In this document: piece by piece, positions 8,197 to 16,470 of the stretch
Layout of the letters: every line of letters begins with the position of its first letter
How positions within the stretch are numbered: position 1 is the stretch's first letter
Source: Halomarina litorea
GTDB lineage: Archaea; Halobacteriota; Halobacteria; Halobacteriales; Haloarculaceae
Assembly: GCF_024227715.1 (NCBI RefSeq)
Contig: NZ_CP100449.1
Location: 124,001 to 188,000 of the forward strand
Reading direction: 5' to 3'
Length of the DNA stretch: 64,000 nt
Position numbers and translations under genes: made by a program
The notes under the pieces: generated by a model
Told to the model about the DNA's origin: nothing
Database searches by the model: none
What the model saw: only the letters and a program-made list of their open reading frames with translations

Positions 8197-8853
8197 ATGC
8201 CACTACCCCCCACACCGGCGGGCCTCCGCCTCGACGAAGACGACGGCGTCGTGACGCTCACGCTGGACCGACCCGAGAAGCTCAACGCCCTCGACGCGGA
8301 GATGGTCGAGGGCCTCGCCGACGTCTTCGAGGGACTGCACGACGACGGGGCGGCGCGCCCGGTCCTCGTCGTCGGCGAGGGGCGGGCGACCTGCGCCGGG
8401 ATGGACCGGGCCATCGTCTCGGGCGACTACGCCGGCGAACACGCGGACCTCGATGCGACGGTCCAGCGCGTGTACGAACTCGTCGAGACGTACCCCGCGC
8501 CCGTCGCCGTTGCGGCCCGCGGCGCGCTGGTCGGGATGGGCTTCCTGTTCGCGACGGCGAGCGACCTCCTGTTCGTCGCCGAGGAGACGCGCCTCGCGGT
8601 CCCCGAGATATCCTACGGCATCGTCTCGGACTACGGCACCACCCGCCTCCCGGAACTCGTCGGGCGGCGGGTGGCGGTGGAGTTCCTCCTCACCGGCGAC
8701 CCCATCGACCCTGATCGAGCGGCGAGCGTCGGCCTCGTCAACGCCGTCGTCGCCCCCGAGGAGGTGGAGGCGACGGCCCGCGCCCGTCTCGAACGCATCG
8801 CGGAGCACGACCCGTCGGCCGTGGCGGGCGTACTGGAGCGCATCGGCCGATGA
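8197..8853 (+). CDS. Enoyl-CoA hydratase/isomerase (short crotonase)
   Basis: The 218-residue crotonase has TLDRPEKLNALDAEM at the start, GEGRATCAGMD in the oxyanion-hole position and VPEISYGIVSDYG in the second active-site region. It keeps the Glu of the PEI motif but has Phe where crotonase has its first catalytic Glu (GMGFLFA instead of GGGCELA). That pattern fits an isomerase or other crotonase chemistry better than water addition. It is about 40 residues shorter than usual, mostly at the C-terminus. An A/T core near 8169 suggests a leaderless start. It overlaps the next gene by ATGA. Confidence 0.8.
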   Translation: MPLPPTPAGLRLDEDDGVVTLTLDRPEKLNALDAEMVEGLADVFEGLHDDGAARPVLVVGEGRATCAGMDRAIVSGDYAGEHADLDATVQRVYELVETYPAPVAVAARGALVGMGFLFATASDLLFVAEETRLAVPEISYGIVSDYGTTRLPELVGRRVAVEFLLTGDPIDPDRAASVGLVNAVVAPEEVEATARARLERIAEHDPSAVAGVLERIGR

Positions 8854-10541
8854 GCGTCCCGGACGACGACCGGGCGTACACCGTCACGCGCGAGTCGTGG
8901 CCCGACGACCTGCCCCGCACGCTCCCGTTCCCCGAGGGACGGCGGCCCGTCAACGAGTACGTCCGCGCGCACGCGAGGGAGCGACCGGACGACCCCGCCG
9001 TCACGTCCTACGGCCGGACGCTCTCGTGGGGGGCGTTCGACTCCCTCGTGGATTCGTTCGCCGCCGCCTGCCACGACCGGGTCCACGGGGAGGGGACCTG
9101 CGCGCTCTTCCTCCAGAACTCCCCGGCGTTCCTCATCGCGTACCACGGGGCGCACCGTGCGGGCCTCGCCGTCACGCCGGTCAACCCGCAGTTCGAGCGG
9201 CGGGCGCTCGCTCGACAACTGGACGACGCGGACGCCTCGCTCCTCGTCGCGGGGACCGACCGCTTCGACGTGGCGCGAGAGGCGGCGGACGAGGCGGGCG
9301 TCGAGGACCTACTCGCGGTGGACTACGCGTCCCTCGCCGGCGGCGAGGACTCGCCCGTCCCCGGACCGCCGCTCCTCGATTCGGCGGTGCCGGAGGGGGT
9401 CGAGACGCTCTCGGCCGTCCTCGACGGCGCGCCGAGTGACACTCCCCGGGGCCGTCCCGCCCTCTCGGACCTCGCGCTCCTCCAGTACACCGGCGGGACG
9501 ACGGGCCTCCCGAAAGGCTGTGAGCACACCCACTGGAACGTCCTGTTCAAGGCGGCGACGACGGCCGCCGTTCGGGCGTACGACGAGGCGGACACCCTCC
9601 TCGGGGCGATGCCACTGTTCCACGTCGCGGGGAAACAGCGCTACTGCGACGCGCTGGCCGTCGCGGGCTGTCACGTCGTCCTCCTCGCGCGCTACACGCC
9701 CGAGGCGGTGCTGGCCGCCGTCGACGCCCACCGGGTGACCTCGACGTGGCTCGCGGTGCCCGCCATCGCGGAGGTGCTCGACCACCCCGCACGCGAGGAG
9801 TTCGACCTCACATCGCTGTCGGCGCGCCGCGGGTTCACGAACTGTTCGAGCTTCGGGACGGCCCTCACGCGAGAGTTGAGCGACCGCTGGGAGGCGGTCA
9901 CGGGTGCCTACGTCCAGGAGTCGGGCTACGGTCTGACCGAGACGCACACGACCGACACCCACACCTACGGCGACCGGCGCATCGAGGCGGGGTTCGTGGG
10001 CCGACCGTGCTACGGCGTCGAGGTGGAGATACGCGGCTTCGAGACGAACCGCGAGGTGGAGACGGGTGAGCAGGGCGAAATCGTCATGCGGACGCCGGCG
10101 ACCATGCGGGGCTACCTCGGGCGACCCGACGTGACCGAGGAGGTCCTCGAACCGGACGGCTTCCTCCACACCGGCGACGTGGGCCGCCTCGACCCCGACG
10201 GGAACCTCTACTTCCTCGGGCGGCGCAAGGACACCATCAAGGTCTCGGGACACACCGTCGCGCCCCGAGAGGTGGAACTGGCGGTCGAATCGACGGGCCT
10301 CGCGAGCGACTGCATCGTCGTCGGCGGCCCCCACGAGACGCGAGGGGCGGTCCTCGAAGCCCACGTCGTCCCGACCGACAAGTCGGTCGACGAGGGGAAC
10401 GTGCTCGCCGCGCTCTCGGGCGAACTCGCCGAGTACAAGACGCCGAAGTCGGTCGTCCTCCGCGATTCGTTCCCCCGGACAGACGTGGGGAAGGTCGACC
10501 GGGTAGCGTACTACGAGGAACTCCCCGACGACTACCGGTGA
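8850..10541 (+). CDS. AMP-forming acyl-CoA synthetase
   Basis: The 563-residue protein shows all ANL-family motifs in order: the phosphate loop LLQYTGGTTGLPKGCEHTH, GYGLTETHT, TGDVGRLDPDGNLYFLGRRK with the hinge, and the C-terminal catalytic Lys in DVGKVDR. It should activate a carboxylic acid as acyl-AMP and then acyl-CoA. Its start overlaps the upstream crotonase stop, so activation and double-bond chemistry are co-expressed. The Gly pair of GYGLTETHT is usual for medium-chain and aromatic acid ligases, but substrate cannot be fixed. Confidence 0.9.
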   Translation: MSVPDDDRAYTVTRESWPDDLPRTLPFPEGRRPVNEYVRAHARERPDDPAVTSYGRTLSWGAFDSLVDSFAAACHDRVHGEGTCALFLQNSPAFLIAYHGAHRAGLAVTPVNPQFERRALARQLDDADASLLVAGTDRFDVAREAADEAGVEDLLAVDYASLAGGEDSPVPGPPLLDSAVPEGVETLSAVLDGAPSDTPRGRPALSDLALLQYTGGTTGLPKGCEHTHWNVLFKAATTAAVRAYDEADTLLGAMPLFHVAGKQRYCDALAVAGCHVVLLARYTPEAVLAAVDAHRVTSTWLAVPAIAEVLDHPAREEFDLTSLSARRGFTNCSSFGTALTRELSDRWEAVTGAYVQESGYGLTETHTTDTHTYGDRRIEAGFVGRPCYGVEVEIRGFETNREVETGEQGEIVMRTPATMRGYLGRPDVTEEVLEPDGFLHTGDVGRLDPDGNLYFLGRRKDTIKVSGHTVAPREVELAVESTGLASDCIVVGGPHETRGAVLEAHVVPTDKSVDEGNVLAALSGELAEYKTPKSVVLRDSFPRTDVGKVDRVAYYEELPDDYR

Positions 10542-10553
10542 GGCCGTCCCCGG

Positions 10554-11297
10554 TCAGCGCATGAACTGCCCACCGTTGACCTGTACTGTCTCGCCGGTGA
10601 CGTAGCCGGCGTCCCGGAGGTAGGCGGCGGCCTCGGCGACGTCGTCCGGGGTCCCGAGGCGGCCCACCGGGATGGCGTCCCGTCGCTCGCGTTTGTCCTC
10701 GGCGTCGTTGGTCGCGTCGGTCATGTCCGTCTCGACGTAGCCCGGCGCGACGCAGTTCACCCGAACCTCGGGCGCGAACGCCAGTGCGAGGCTCTTCGTG
10801 AGGGCGACGACGGCCGCCTTCGAGGCGGCGTAGTGGGGTTCGTAGTCCGCGCCGGTGAAGGCGAGTCGAGAGGAGACGGTGACGACGGAGGGTGCCGCGC
10901 CATCGGCGGCGGCGGCCCGGAGGTGCGGGAGCGCCGCCCGGCAGACGGCGTAGGTGCCGGTTACGTTCGTCCCCATCACGTGATCGAACCCCTCGGCGGT
11001 GAGGTCCTCCGGGTAGACGTGCTCGTTGATACCGGCGTTCGTAACGACGTGGTGGAGGGAGCCGAAGCGCTCGACGGCCGCCTCGACGAGGGCGCTCGCG
11101 GCGTCCGGGTCCGCCACGTCCGCGCCGACGGCGACGGCGTCCCGGTCGGTGGTCTCGCGTATCGCCTCGACCACCTCGGTGGCGGCCGCCTCGTTCGAGT
11201 GGTAGTTGACGACGACGTCGAAGCCGTCGCGGGCGTACCGGAGCGCGACGCCCCGACCGATACCCCGCGAGGAACCGGTGACGACTGCTGCGGGCAT
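10554..11297 (-). CDS. SDR-family oxidoreductase (FabG-like)
   Basis: The 247-residue SDR has VTGSSRGIGRGVALRYARDG at the start, NAGINEH near 85, and the catalytic Ser plus YAASK (VSSRLAFTGADYEPHYAASK). It ends VTGETVQVNGGQFMR, typical of FabG-like 3-oxoacyl reductases. The Asn-Tyr-His following the second strand suggests NADPH use. A TATA-like core near 11323 is 26 bases before the ATG. It lies convergent with the synthetase gene and next to an MFS carrier. Confidence 0.87.
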   Translation of the reverse strand: MPAAVVTGSSRGIGRGVALRYARDGFDVVVNYHSNEAAATEVVEAIRETTDRDAVAVGADVADPDAASALVEAAVERFGSLHHVVTNAGINEHVYPEDLTAEGFDHVMGTNVTGTYAVCRAALPHLRAAAADGAAPSVVTVSSRLAFTGADYEPHYAASKAAVVALTKSLALAFAPEVRVNCVAPGYVETDMTDATNDAEDKRERRDAIPVGRLGTPDDVAEAAAYLRDAGYVTGETVQVNGGQFMR

Positions 11298-11321
11298 GGC
11301 CCTCCTTGCGAACGGGGGGAC

Positions 11322-12554
11322 CTAACCGTTCCCCCCGGCGGGTCCCGCGGGCGCGGGCAGGAGGAAGCAGACCAGCAGGGCGAGGAGCGCCACCCCGGAG
11401 AGCGCGAGAAACGCCTCGTCGAACCGGCCCGCGTCGGCGAGGACGCCGACGAACAGCGACCCGAGCGACCCGAGGACGAGGTAGCCGCTCCTGAGCAGGC
11501 CCAGTCCGCTGGTCTGGACGGCGTCGGGGAGTTCGCCGACGGTGTAGGAGAACGCGACCGGCCAGACGCCCAGTTGGACGCTGAGACCGACGCTCAGGGC
11601 GGCCAGCGCGCCAACACCCGAGACGGCGGGCACCACCGCGAGGAGGAGCGCGCTCGTCCCGACGACGCCGACGAGGGCCGGCCGCGGGCCGTAGCGGTCG
11701 CCGAGTCGCCCGACGGCGAGTTGCGAGACGACGCCGCCCGCGAAGAAGAGACCGAACAGCGTGGCGGCCAGCGGTTCCGAGAGCGCCTTCTCCTCGACGA
11801 GGTAGGTGGGGAGGAAGGCGGTGACGCCCTGATAGACGAAGAACATCGCCAGCATGAGCGTCGAGGCGAGGAGGACGCTCCGTCGGGAGAGGCTCCTCGC
11901 GACGAGGCCGAGCGTCCGGCCGACCGGGTCCGTCGAGGGCTCGCCCCCCACCGGGACGACGCGCCACGTGGCGACTGCGGTGAGCGCGAACAGGGGGAGG
12001 ACGAACGCGAACCCGCCGCGCCAGCCGACGCTCACGGCCAGCGCGGTGGCGACGACGGGGAGGGTGGCCGTCCCAACGTTGCCCGCCGCAGAGGAGAAAC
12101 CGATGGCCGTCCCCTCGTTGTCGGGGAAGGCCGCCGAGAGCACCGTCACGCGGGGGGTGCCGAACAGGCCCGTCCCGAGGCCGAACAGCGCCACGCCGAG
12201 GACGAAGACGGCGAACAGGGGCGCGGCGGTCATCAGGAGGACGCCCGCCCCCGCCACGAGCAACCCGGCCAGCAGGACGGCCCGTCCGCTGATGCGGTCG
12301 GCGACCAGACCGCTCGGGAACTGCATGAACGCGCTCACCGCGAGCAGGAGGGTGAACAGCGACCCCGAGACGGTGTGCGAGATGGTGAACTCGCGGCTGA
12401 TGCGCGGGAGGAGCGCGGGAAGGACGAGGCGGACGCCGAGGACGAGCAGCCACCCCGTCGCCACCGTCAGGAGGACGCCGGTCCTCCCGTCGGAGCGGGC
12501 GGCGCGGGCGGCGGCGGTGAGTCCGCAGAGTCGGGACCGGAGGGCGCGAAACAC
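11322..12554 (-). CDS. MFS transporter
   Basis: The 410-residue protein has about 12 hydrophobic segments and the MFS loop motif GLVADRISGRAVLLAG between TM2 and TM3, repeated in degenerate form as VGRLGDRYGPRPALVG in the second half. It starts at GTG (12554), with an A/T core near 12583. MFS carriers move small molecules using ion gradients; the flanking SDR and acyl-CoA dehydrogenase suggest an organic-acid substrate, which is inference only. Its first 35 residues include a basic/alanine stretch before TM1. Confidence 0.85.
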   Translation of the reverse strand: MFRALRSRLCGLTAAARAARSDGRTGVLLTVATGWLLVLGVRLVLPALLPRISREFTISHTVSGSLFTLLLAVSAFMQFPSGLVADRISGRAVLLAGLLVAGAGVLLMTAAPLFAVFVLGVALFGLGTGLFGTPRVTVLSAAFPDNEGTAIGFSSAAGNVGTATLPVVATALAVSVGWRGGFAFVLPLFALTAVATWRVVPVGGEPSTDPVGRTLGLVARSLSRRSVLLASTLMLAMFFVYQGVTAFLPTYLVEEKALSEPLAATLFGLFFAGGVVSQLAVGRLGDRYGPRPALVGVVGTSALLLAVVPAVSGVGALAALSVGLSVQLGVWPVAFSYTVGELPDAVQTSGLGLLRSGYLVLGSLGSLFVGVLADAGRFDEAFLALSGVALLALLVCFLLPAPAGPAGGNG

Positions 12555-12599
12555 GAGTGAGCGTTCGCCCCTCGTCGCTTGAACTTTCCCGTTCCGGCG

Positions 12600-13751
12600 C
12601 TACTCGTAGAGCTGGTTTGAGACGACGAGGCGGTTGATCTCGTTGGTCCCCTCGTATATCTGCATCCCCTTCGCGACGCGCATGTAGCGCTCGACGGGGT
12701 AGTCCTTGGAGTAGCCCCGGGAACCGTGTATCTGGACGGCCTCCGTCGCGGCGTCCATCGCCACGTCCGTCGCCTTCAGTTTCGCCATTGCGGCCTCCTG
12801 CGTGACGCGCTGGCCCCGGTCGCGTTCGTTCGCGGCGTGGAGCGTCAGCAGGCGGGCGGCCTCCACCTCAGTCGCCATGTCCGCGAGTTTGAACGAGACG
12901 CCCTGGAACTCGCGGATGGGCTGGCCGAACTGCTCTCGTTCGTCCGCGAAGTCGCGACTCGCCTCCAGTGCGGCCTGCGCGACGCCGACGCCCTGCGCGC
13001 CCGTCCCGATGCGCCCGATGTCGAGGCCCTCCATGACGTACCGGAAGCCCCGCCCCTCCTCGCCGACGAGGTTCTCGGCGGGCACGCGGAGGCCGTCGTA
13101 GCGAATCTCGCTCTCGACGGCCGCCTCCCCCTCCATGCAGGGGATGTCGCGGACGACTTCGAACCCGTCGCGTTCCTGCGGGTTCGGGATGCCGATGAGA
13201 CTCACCCCGCGGTAGTCGTCGTGGTCGTTGGTTCGGGCGGCGACGAGGACGAAGTCCGCGACGGCACCGTTCGTCGTCCACACCTTGTGGCCGTCGATGA
13301 CGAACTCCTCTCCCTCCCGTCGGGCGGTGGTCTCCAGTCCCCCGGCGTCGCTGCCCGCCTCGGGTTCGGTCAGCGAGAGCGCACCCACCCACTCGCCGGT
13401 GGCGAGCGACCGGAGCCACTCCTCGTTCTGACGTTCGTCGCCGAACTGGTGGATGGGGTAGCCGACGAGACAGTTCGCCCCGGAGACGGCCCCCGCGAGC
13501 AGTTTCCACGTCCGGGCGAGTTCCTCGATGGTGATGGCGAACGAGCGGAAGTCCTTGCCGGCCCCGCCGTACTCGCTCGGGAACGGGACGCCGTGGAAGC
13601 CCGCCTCGCCCACGGCCGCGACGAGGTCGCGGGGGAACTCCCCGCGGTCCTCGTAGCCCTCGACGTGCGGGGCGACCTCCTCCTCGCAGAACTCCCGGAC
13701 CGCCGCCCGGTGGTCTCGATGCTCGTCCGTCAGCGTGAAGTGCGATATCAT
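12600..13751 (-). CDS. Acyl-CoA dehydrogenase
   Basis: The 383-residue flavoprotein has the three-domain ACAD layout: N-terminal helices, the middle-domain motif LSLTEPEAGSDAGG, and the C-terminal IHGSRGYSKDYPVERYMR. The catalytic Glu is in QIYEGTNEIN, the same place as in medium- and short-chain acyl-CoA dehydrogenases. The helix-G position used by isovaleryl-CoA dehydrogenase is Gly here (LDIGRIG). It should form a trans-2-enoyl-CoA and pass electrons to electron-transfer flavoprotein. A minus-strand core near 13805 suggests a transcript with a short leader. Confidence 0.93.
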   Translation of the reverse strand: MISHFTLTDEHRDHRAAVREFCEEEVAPHVEGYEDRGEFPRDLVAAVGEAGFHGVPFPSEYGGAGKDFRSFAITIEELARTWKLLAGAVSGANCLVGYPIHQFGDERQNEEWLRSLATGEWVGALSLTEPEAGSDAGGLETTARREGEEFVIDGHKVWTTNGAVADFVLVAARTNDHDDYRGVSLIGIPNPQERDGFEVVRDIPCMEGEAAVESEIRYDGLRVPAENLVGEEGRGFRYVMEGLDIGRIGTGAQGVGVAQAALEASRDFADEREQFGQPIREFQGVSFKLADMATEVEAARLLTLHAANERDRGQRVTQEAAMAKLKATDVAMDAATEAVQIHGSRGYSKDYPVERYMRVAKGMQIYEGTNEINRLVVSNQLYE

Positions 13752-13846
13752 GTCGGGTCGGAGAGCGTCAGGCCCTCGCCCCGACGTTGGTGGGTGGCAT
13801 CATAATACCCGCGGGAGACACCCTCACGTTGCACGCTACCCAGTAA

Positions 13847-13855
13847 CACTATGTG
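13847..13855 (+). promoter_or_regulatory. TATA-like promoter core
   Basis: CACTATGTG is centred 26 bases before the ATG at 13877, consistent with a leaderless transcript of the synthetase/LLM/synthetase operon. It supports the ATG at 13877 over an in-frame start at 13853, which overlaps this core. Confidence 0.5.
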
Positions 13856-13876
13856 GGCGCACTTCAAGGCAGACGT

Positions 13877-15472
13877 ATGGTCTATCCGACGGTGCGAGAC
13901 CTTCTCGCACAGACAGCGGCACGTTCACCGGACGCGACGGCGCTGCGCGACCCGGCGGCCGACCGCACGCTCACTTACGCCGAGTGGGACGGCCTCGTGA
14001 CCCGGGTGGCGAACGGGTTGCTCGACGCCGGCCTGAGCCCCGGCGACCACCTCTCGGTCATGACGAAGGACTCGGTCGAACAGCTCACGCTCCTGTTCGC
14101 CGCCGCCGAACTCGGCGTCCTCTTCAACCCGATCAGCTACCGCGCCCCCGCGGGTCGTCTCTCCTACGTCCTCGACCACGCCGAGGCCGACGCGTTCGTC
14201 TTCGACGAGGCTGCCCTCGACACCGTCCGCGAGGTGGAGTCGGCGACGCTCCCGGCCCTCCTCGTCGGACGCAACGCCTCGTTCCAGGAGTCGGAACCCT
14301 ACGGGACGCTCACCGGCGGGTCCACCGAGTCGCCGCACATCCACGTCACCGCGGACGACGCCGCGCTGTTGCTCTACACCTCGGGGACGACGGGCACGCC
14401 GAAGGGCGTCCGCCACACCCACCGGAACGTCGTCCTCTCTGACCTCGCCTGTCTCCCGTACAATCGGCTTCGGCCGAGCGACACGAACCTCGCCCTCGGG
14501 CCGCTCTACCACGTCGGTCCCCTGCTCGCGAACTTCATGCCCGCCCTCCACGTCGGCGCGACCAACGTCATCCAGCGAGACTTCGACCCGGCGACCACGC
14601 TCGACTACGTCGAGTCCGAGGGCGTGACCGCGATGTGGGGCGTCCCGACGCACTTCAACGACCTCGTCTCGGAACCCGACGTGGCCGACCGGGACGTCTC
14701 GGACGTGCGGATGATCCAGTACTCGGGGGCGGCGATGCCCCGCGAAGTAGTGAGGGAGTGCCGCGAGCACTTCCCCGACGTCGACTTCGTCAACGCCTAC
14801 GGCACCACCGAGATCGTCTTCGGGACCGTCATCCACCCCGAGGACCACGACGAGCGTCTGGGGAGCATCGGGCGGGCCGTCCCGAACGCCGAGGTGAGAC
14901 TCGTCGACCCCGACGACCCGCGACCCGGGGCGCGCGTCCTCGAGGGGGCCACCGGCGAGATACTGGTCAAGACGCCGACGTGCATGGAGGGCTACTGGAA
15001 GGACCCCGAACGGACCGAGGAGGCGGTCATCGACGGCTGGTACCGGACCGGCGACCTCGCTCGGCGCGACGAGGACGGCTTCCTCTACTTCGTCGACCGC
15101 AAGGACAGCATGATCGTCTCCGGTGGCGAGAACGTCTACCCGACCGAGGTCGAGGACGTCCTCTATCGCCACGAGGGCGTGGAGTCCGTCGCCGTCGTCG
15201 GCGTCCCCCACCGCAAGTGGGGCGAGGTCGTAACGGCGTTCGTCGTTCCCACGAGTGCCGCGAGTGGGGACTCGTCGGACGAGGAAAGTGAGTCCGACGG
15301 CGTCCGGACGGACCCCGACGTGACCGAGGCGGACCTCGACGAGCACTTCCGGGCGGCCGAGGACGTGGAGGCGTTCAAGCGCCCGCGCGAGTACGTCTTC
15401 CGCGACTCGCTACCGAAGACAGAGAGCGGGAAGATCTCACGGTCGGCACTGAAAGCTGAGGTGGCGGGATGA
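13877..15472 (+). CDS. AMP-forming acyl-CoA synthetase
   Basis: This 531-residue ANL enzyme shows LLLYTSGTTGTPKGVRHTH, NAYGTTEIVFG, YRTGDLARRDEDGFLYFVDR and the C-terminal Lys in PKTESGKISRSAL. Between the C-domain core and its last helix pair is an unusual acidic Ser/Asp/Glu-rich insert of about 25 residues (around 462-487). It heads a three-gene operon: its stop overlaps the LLM oxidoreductase start by ATGA, and another synthetase follows 6 bases later. The pathway therefore couples two acyl-CoA ligases to an oxidoreductase. Confidence 0.92.
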   Translation: MVYPTVRDLLAQTAARSPDATALRDPAADRTLTYAEWDGLVTRVANGLLDAGLSPGDHLSVMTKDSVEQLTLLFAAAELGVLFNPISYRAPAGRLSYVLDHAEADAFVFDEAALDTVREVESATLPALLVGRNASFQESEPYGTLTGGSTESPHIHVTADDAALLLYTSGTTGTPKGVRHTHRNVVLSDLACLPYNRLRPSDTNLALGPLYHVGPLLANFMPALHVGATNVIQRDFDPATTLDYVESEGVTAMWGVPTHFNDLVSEPDVADRDVSDVRMIQYSGAAMPREVVRECREHFPDVDFVNAYGTTEIVFGTVIHPEDHDERLGSIGRAVPNAEVRLVDPDDPRPGARVLEGATGEILVKTPTCMEGYWKDPERTEEAVIDGWYRTGDLARRDEDGFLYFVDRKDSMIVSGGENVYPTEVEDVLYRHEGVESVAVVGVPHRKWGEVVTAFVVPTSAASGDSSDEESESDGVRTDPDVTEADLDEHFRAAEDVEAFKRPREYVFRDSLPKTESGKISRSALKAEVAG

Positions 15473-16464
15473 GTGACTTCGAGTCCCCCGAGACGGGCAT
15501 CGTCCTCCCGGAGTACGCCGACAAGCCGGACGACTGGCTGGTCGACTTCGGCGAACGGGCCGTCGAGGCGGGCGTCGACTCCGTCTGGTGTGGCGAGGGC
15601 TGGGGGTACAACGCCTTCCAGTTGCTCGCGCGCGTGGGCGAGCGCACCGACTGCGCGCTGGGGACGTGCATCGCCAACGCCTTCGCCCGCAGTCCGGCCG
15701 CACTCGCGGGCGACGCCCTCGCACTGCACGACCTGACGGACGGCCGGTTCGTCCTCGGCATCGGGACGAGTACGCCCGCCATCGTCGAGTCGTTCCACGG
15801 CGCGTCGTTCGAGCGCCCGCTCCGCCGCATCCGCGAGACCATCGAGATACTGGACCTCGCGCTCTCGGGCGAGCGAATCGACTACGACGGCGAGGTGTTC
15901 TCGCTCGCGGGCTTCCGACTGAATCACGCCGACGGCGCGCACGTTCCCGTCTGGAACGCCGCCCTCGGGCGGACGAACGTCGCCATGACCATCGACTACG
16001 CCGACGGCATCCTCCCGCACATGCTCCCGCTGTCCGCGCTGGACGACGCCATCGCGGACGCCGAGGAGCGCGCGAACACGGCCGACGACCTGCACCGCGC
16101 CGCGAGCGTCCCGACCAGCGTCCACGAGGACCCCGAGGAGGCCCGACGAATCCTCGCGAAGCACGTCGCCTACTACGTCGGGTCGACCTCGTTCTACAAC
16201 GACGTGGTCGCGGACAACGGCTTCCCCGAGGCGGCCGCCGCCGTCGCCGAGGCGTGGGAGGCGGGCGACCGCGCGGCCGCGAGCGAGGCCGTCACCCCCG
16301 AACTCCTCGATGCCATCGGCGTGGCGGGGACCCCCGAGACGGTCCCCGAGCGCTACCGGGAACTACTCGACGGCACCCTCGACACCGCGCTCTGTTCGTT
16401 CCCGATGGGCGCGACCGACGAGATGTACGACCTGACGCTCGACGCCGTCGGGCGACTGGGGTGA
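15469..16464 (+). CDS. LLM-class (probably F420-dependent) oxidoreductase
   Basis: The 331-residue TIM-barrel protein belongs to the luciferase-like family, with VDSVWCGEGWGYNAFQLLAR, LGTCIANAFARSP and GRFVLGIGTSTP in the expected order. Archaeal members usually use coenzyme F420 rather than FMN. It lies between two acyl-CoA synthetases in one operon, with a 4-base overlap upstream. It could oxidise or reduce a CoA ester or a free ring compound; relatives take part in monoterpene and steroid breakdown, but no substrate is visible. Confidence 0.85.
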   Translation: MSDFESPETGIVLPEYADKPDDWLVDFGERAVEAGVDSVWCGEGWGYNAFQLLARVGERTDCALGTCIANAFARSPAALAGDALALHDLTDGRFVLGIGTSTPAIVESFHGASFERPLRRIRETIEILDLALSGERIDYDGEVFSLAGFRLNHADGAHVPVWNAALGRTNVAMTIDYADGILPHMLPLSALDDAIADAEERANTADDLHRAASVPTSVHEDPEEARRILAKHVAYYVGSTSFYNDVVADNGFPEAAAAVAEAWEAGDRAAASEAVTPELLDAIGVAGTPETVPERYRELLDGTLDTALCSFPMGATDEMYDLTLDAVGRLG

Positions 16465-16470
16465 CCGACG

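Noticed and set aside
10237-12453. A 738-residue minus-strand open frame
   Set aside because: It runs antisense or out of frame to the synthetase, SDR and MFS genes and is almost entirely Arg/Gly/Pro, typical of high-GC shadows.
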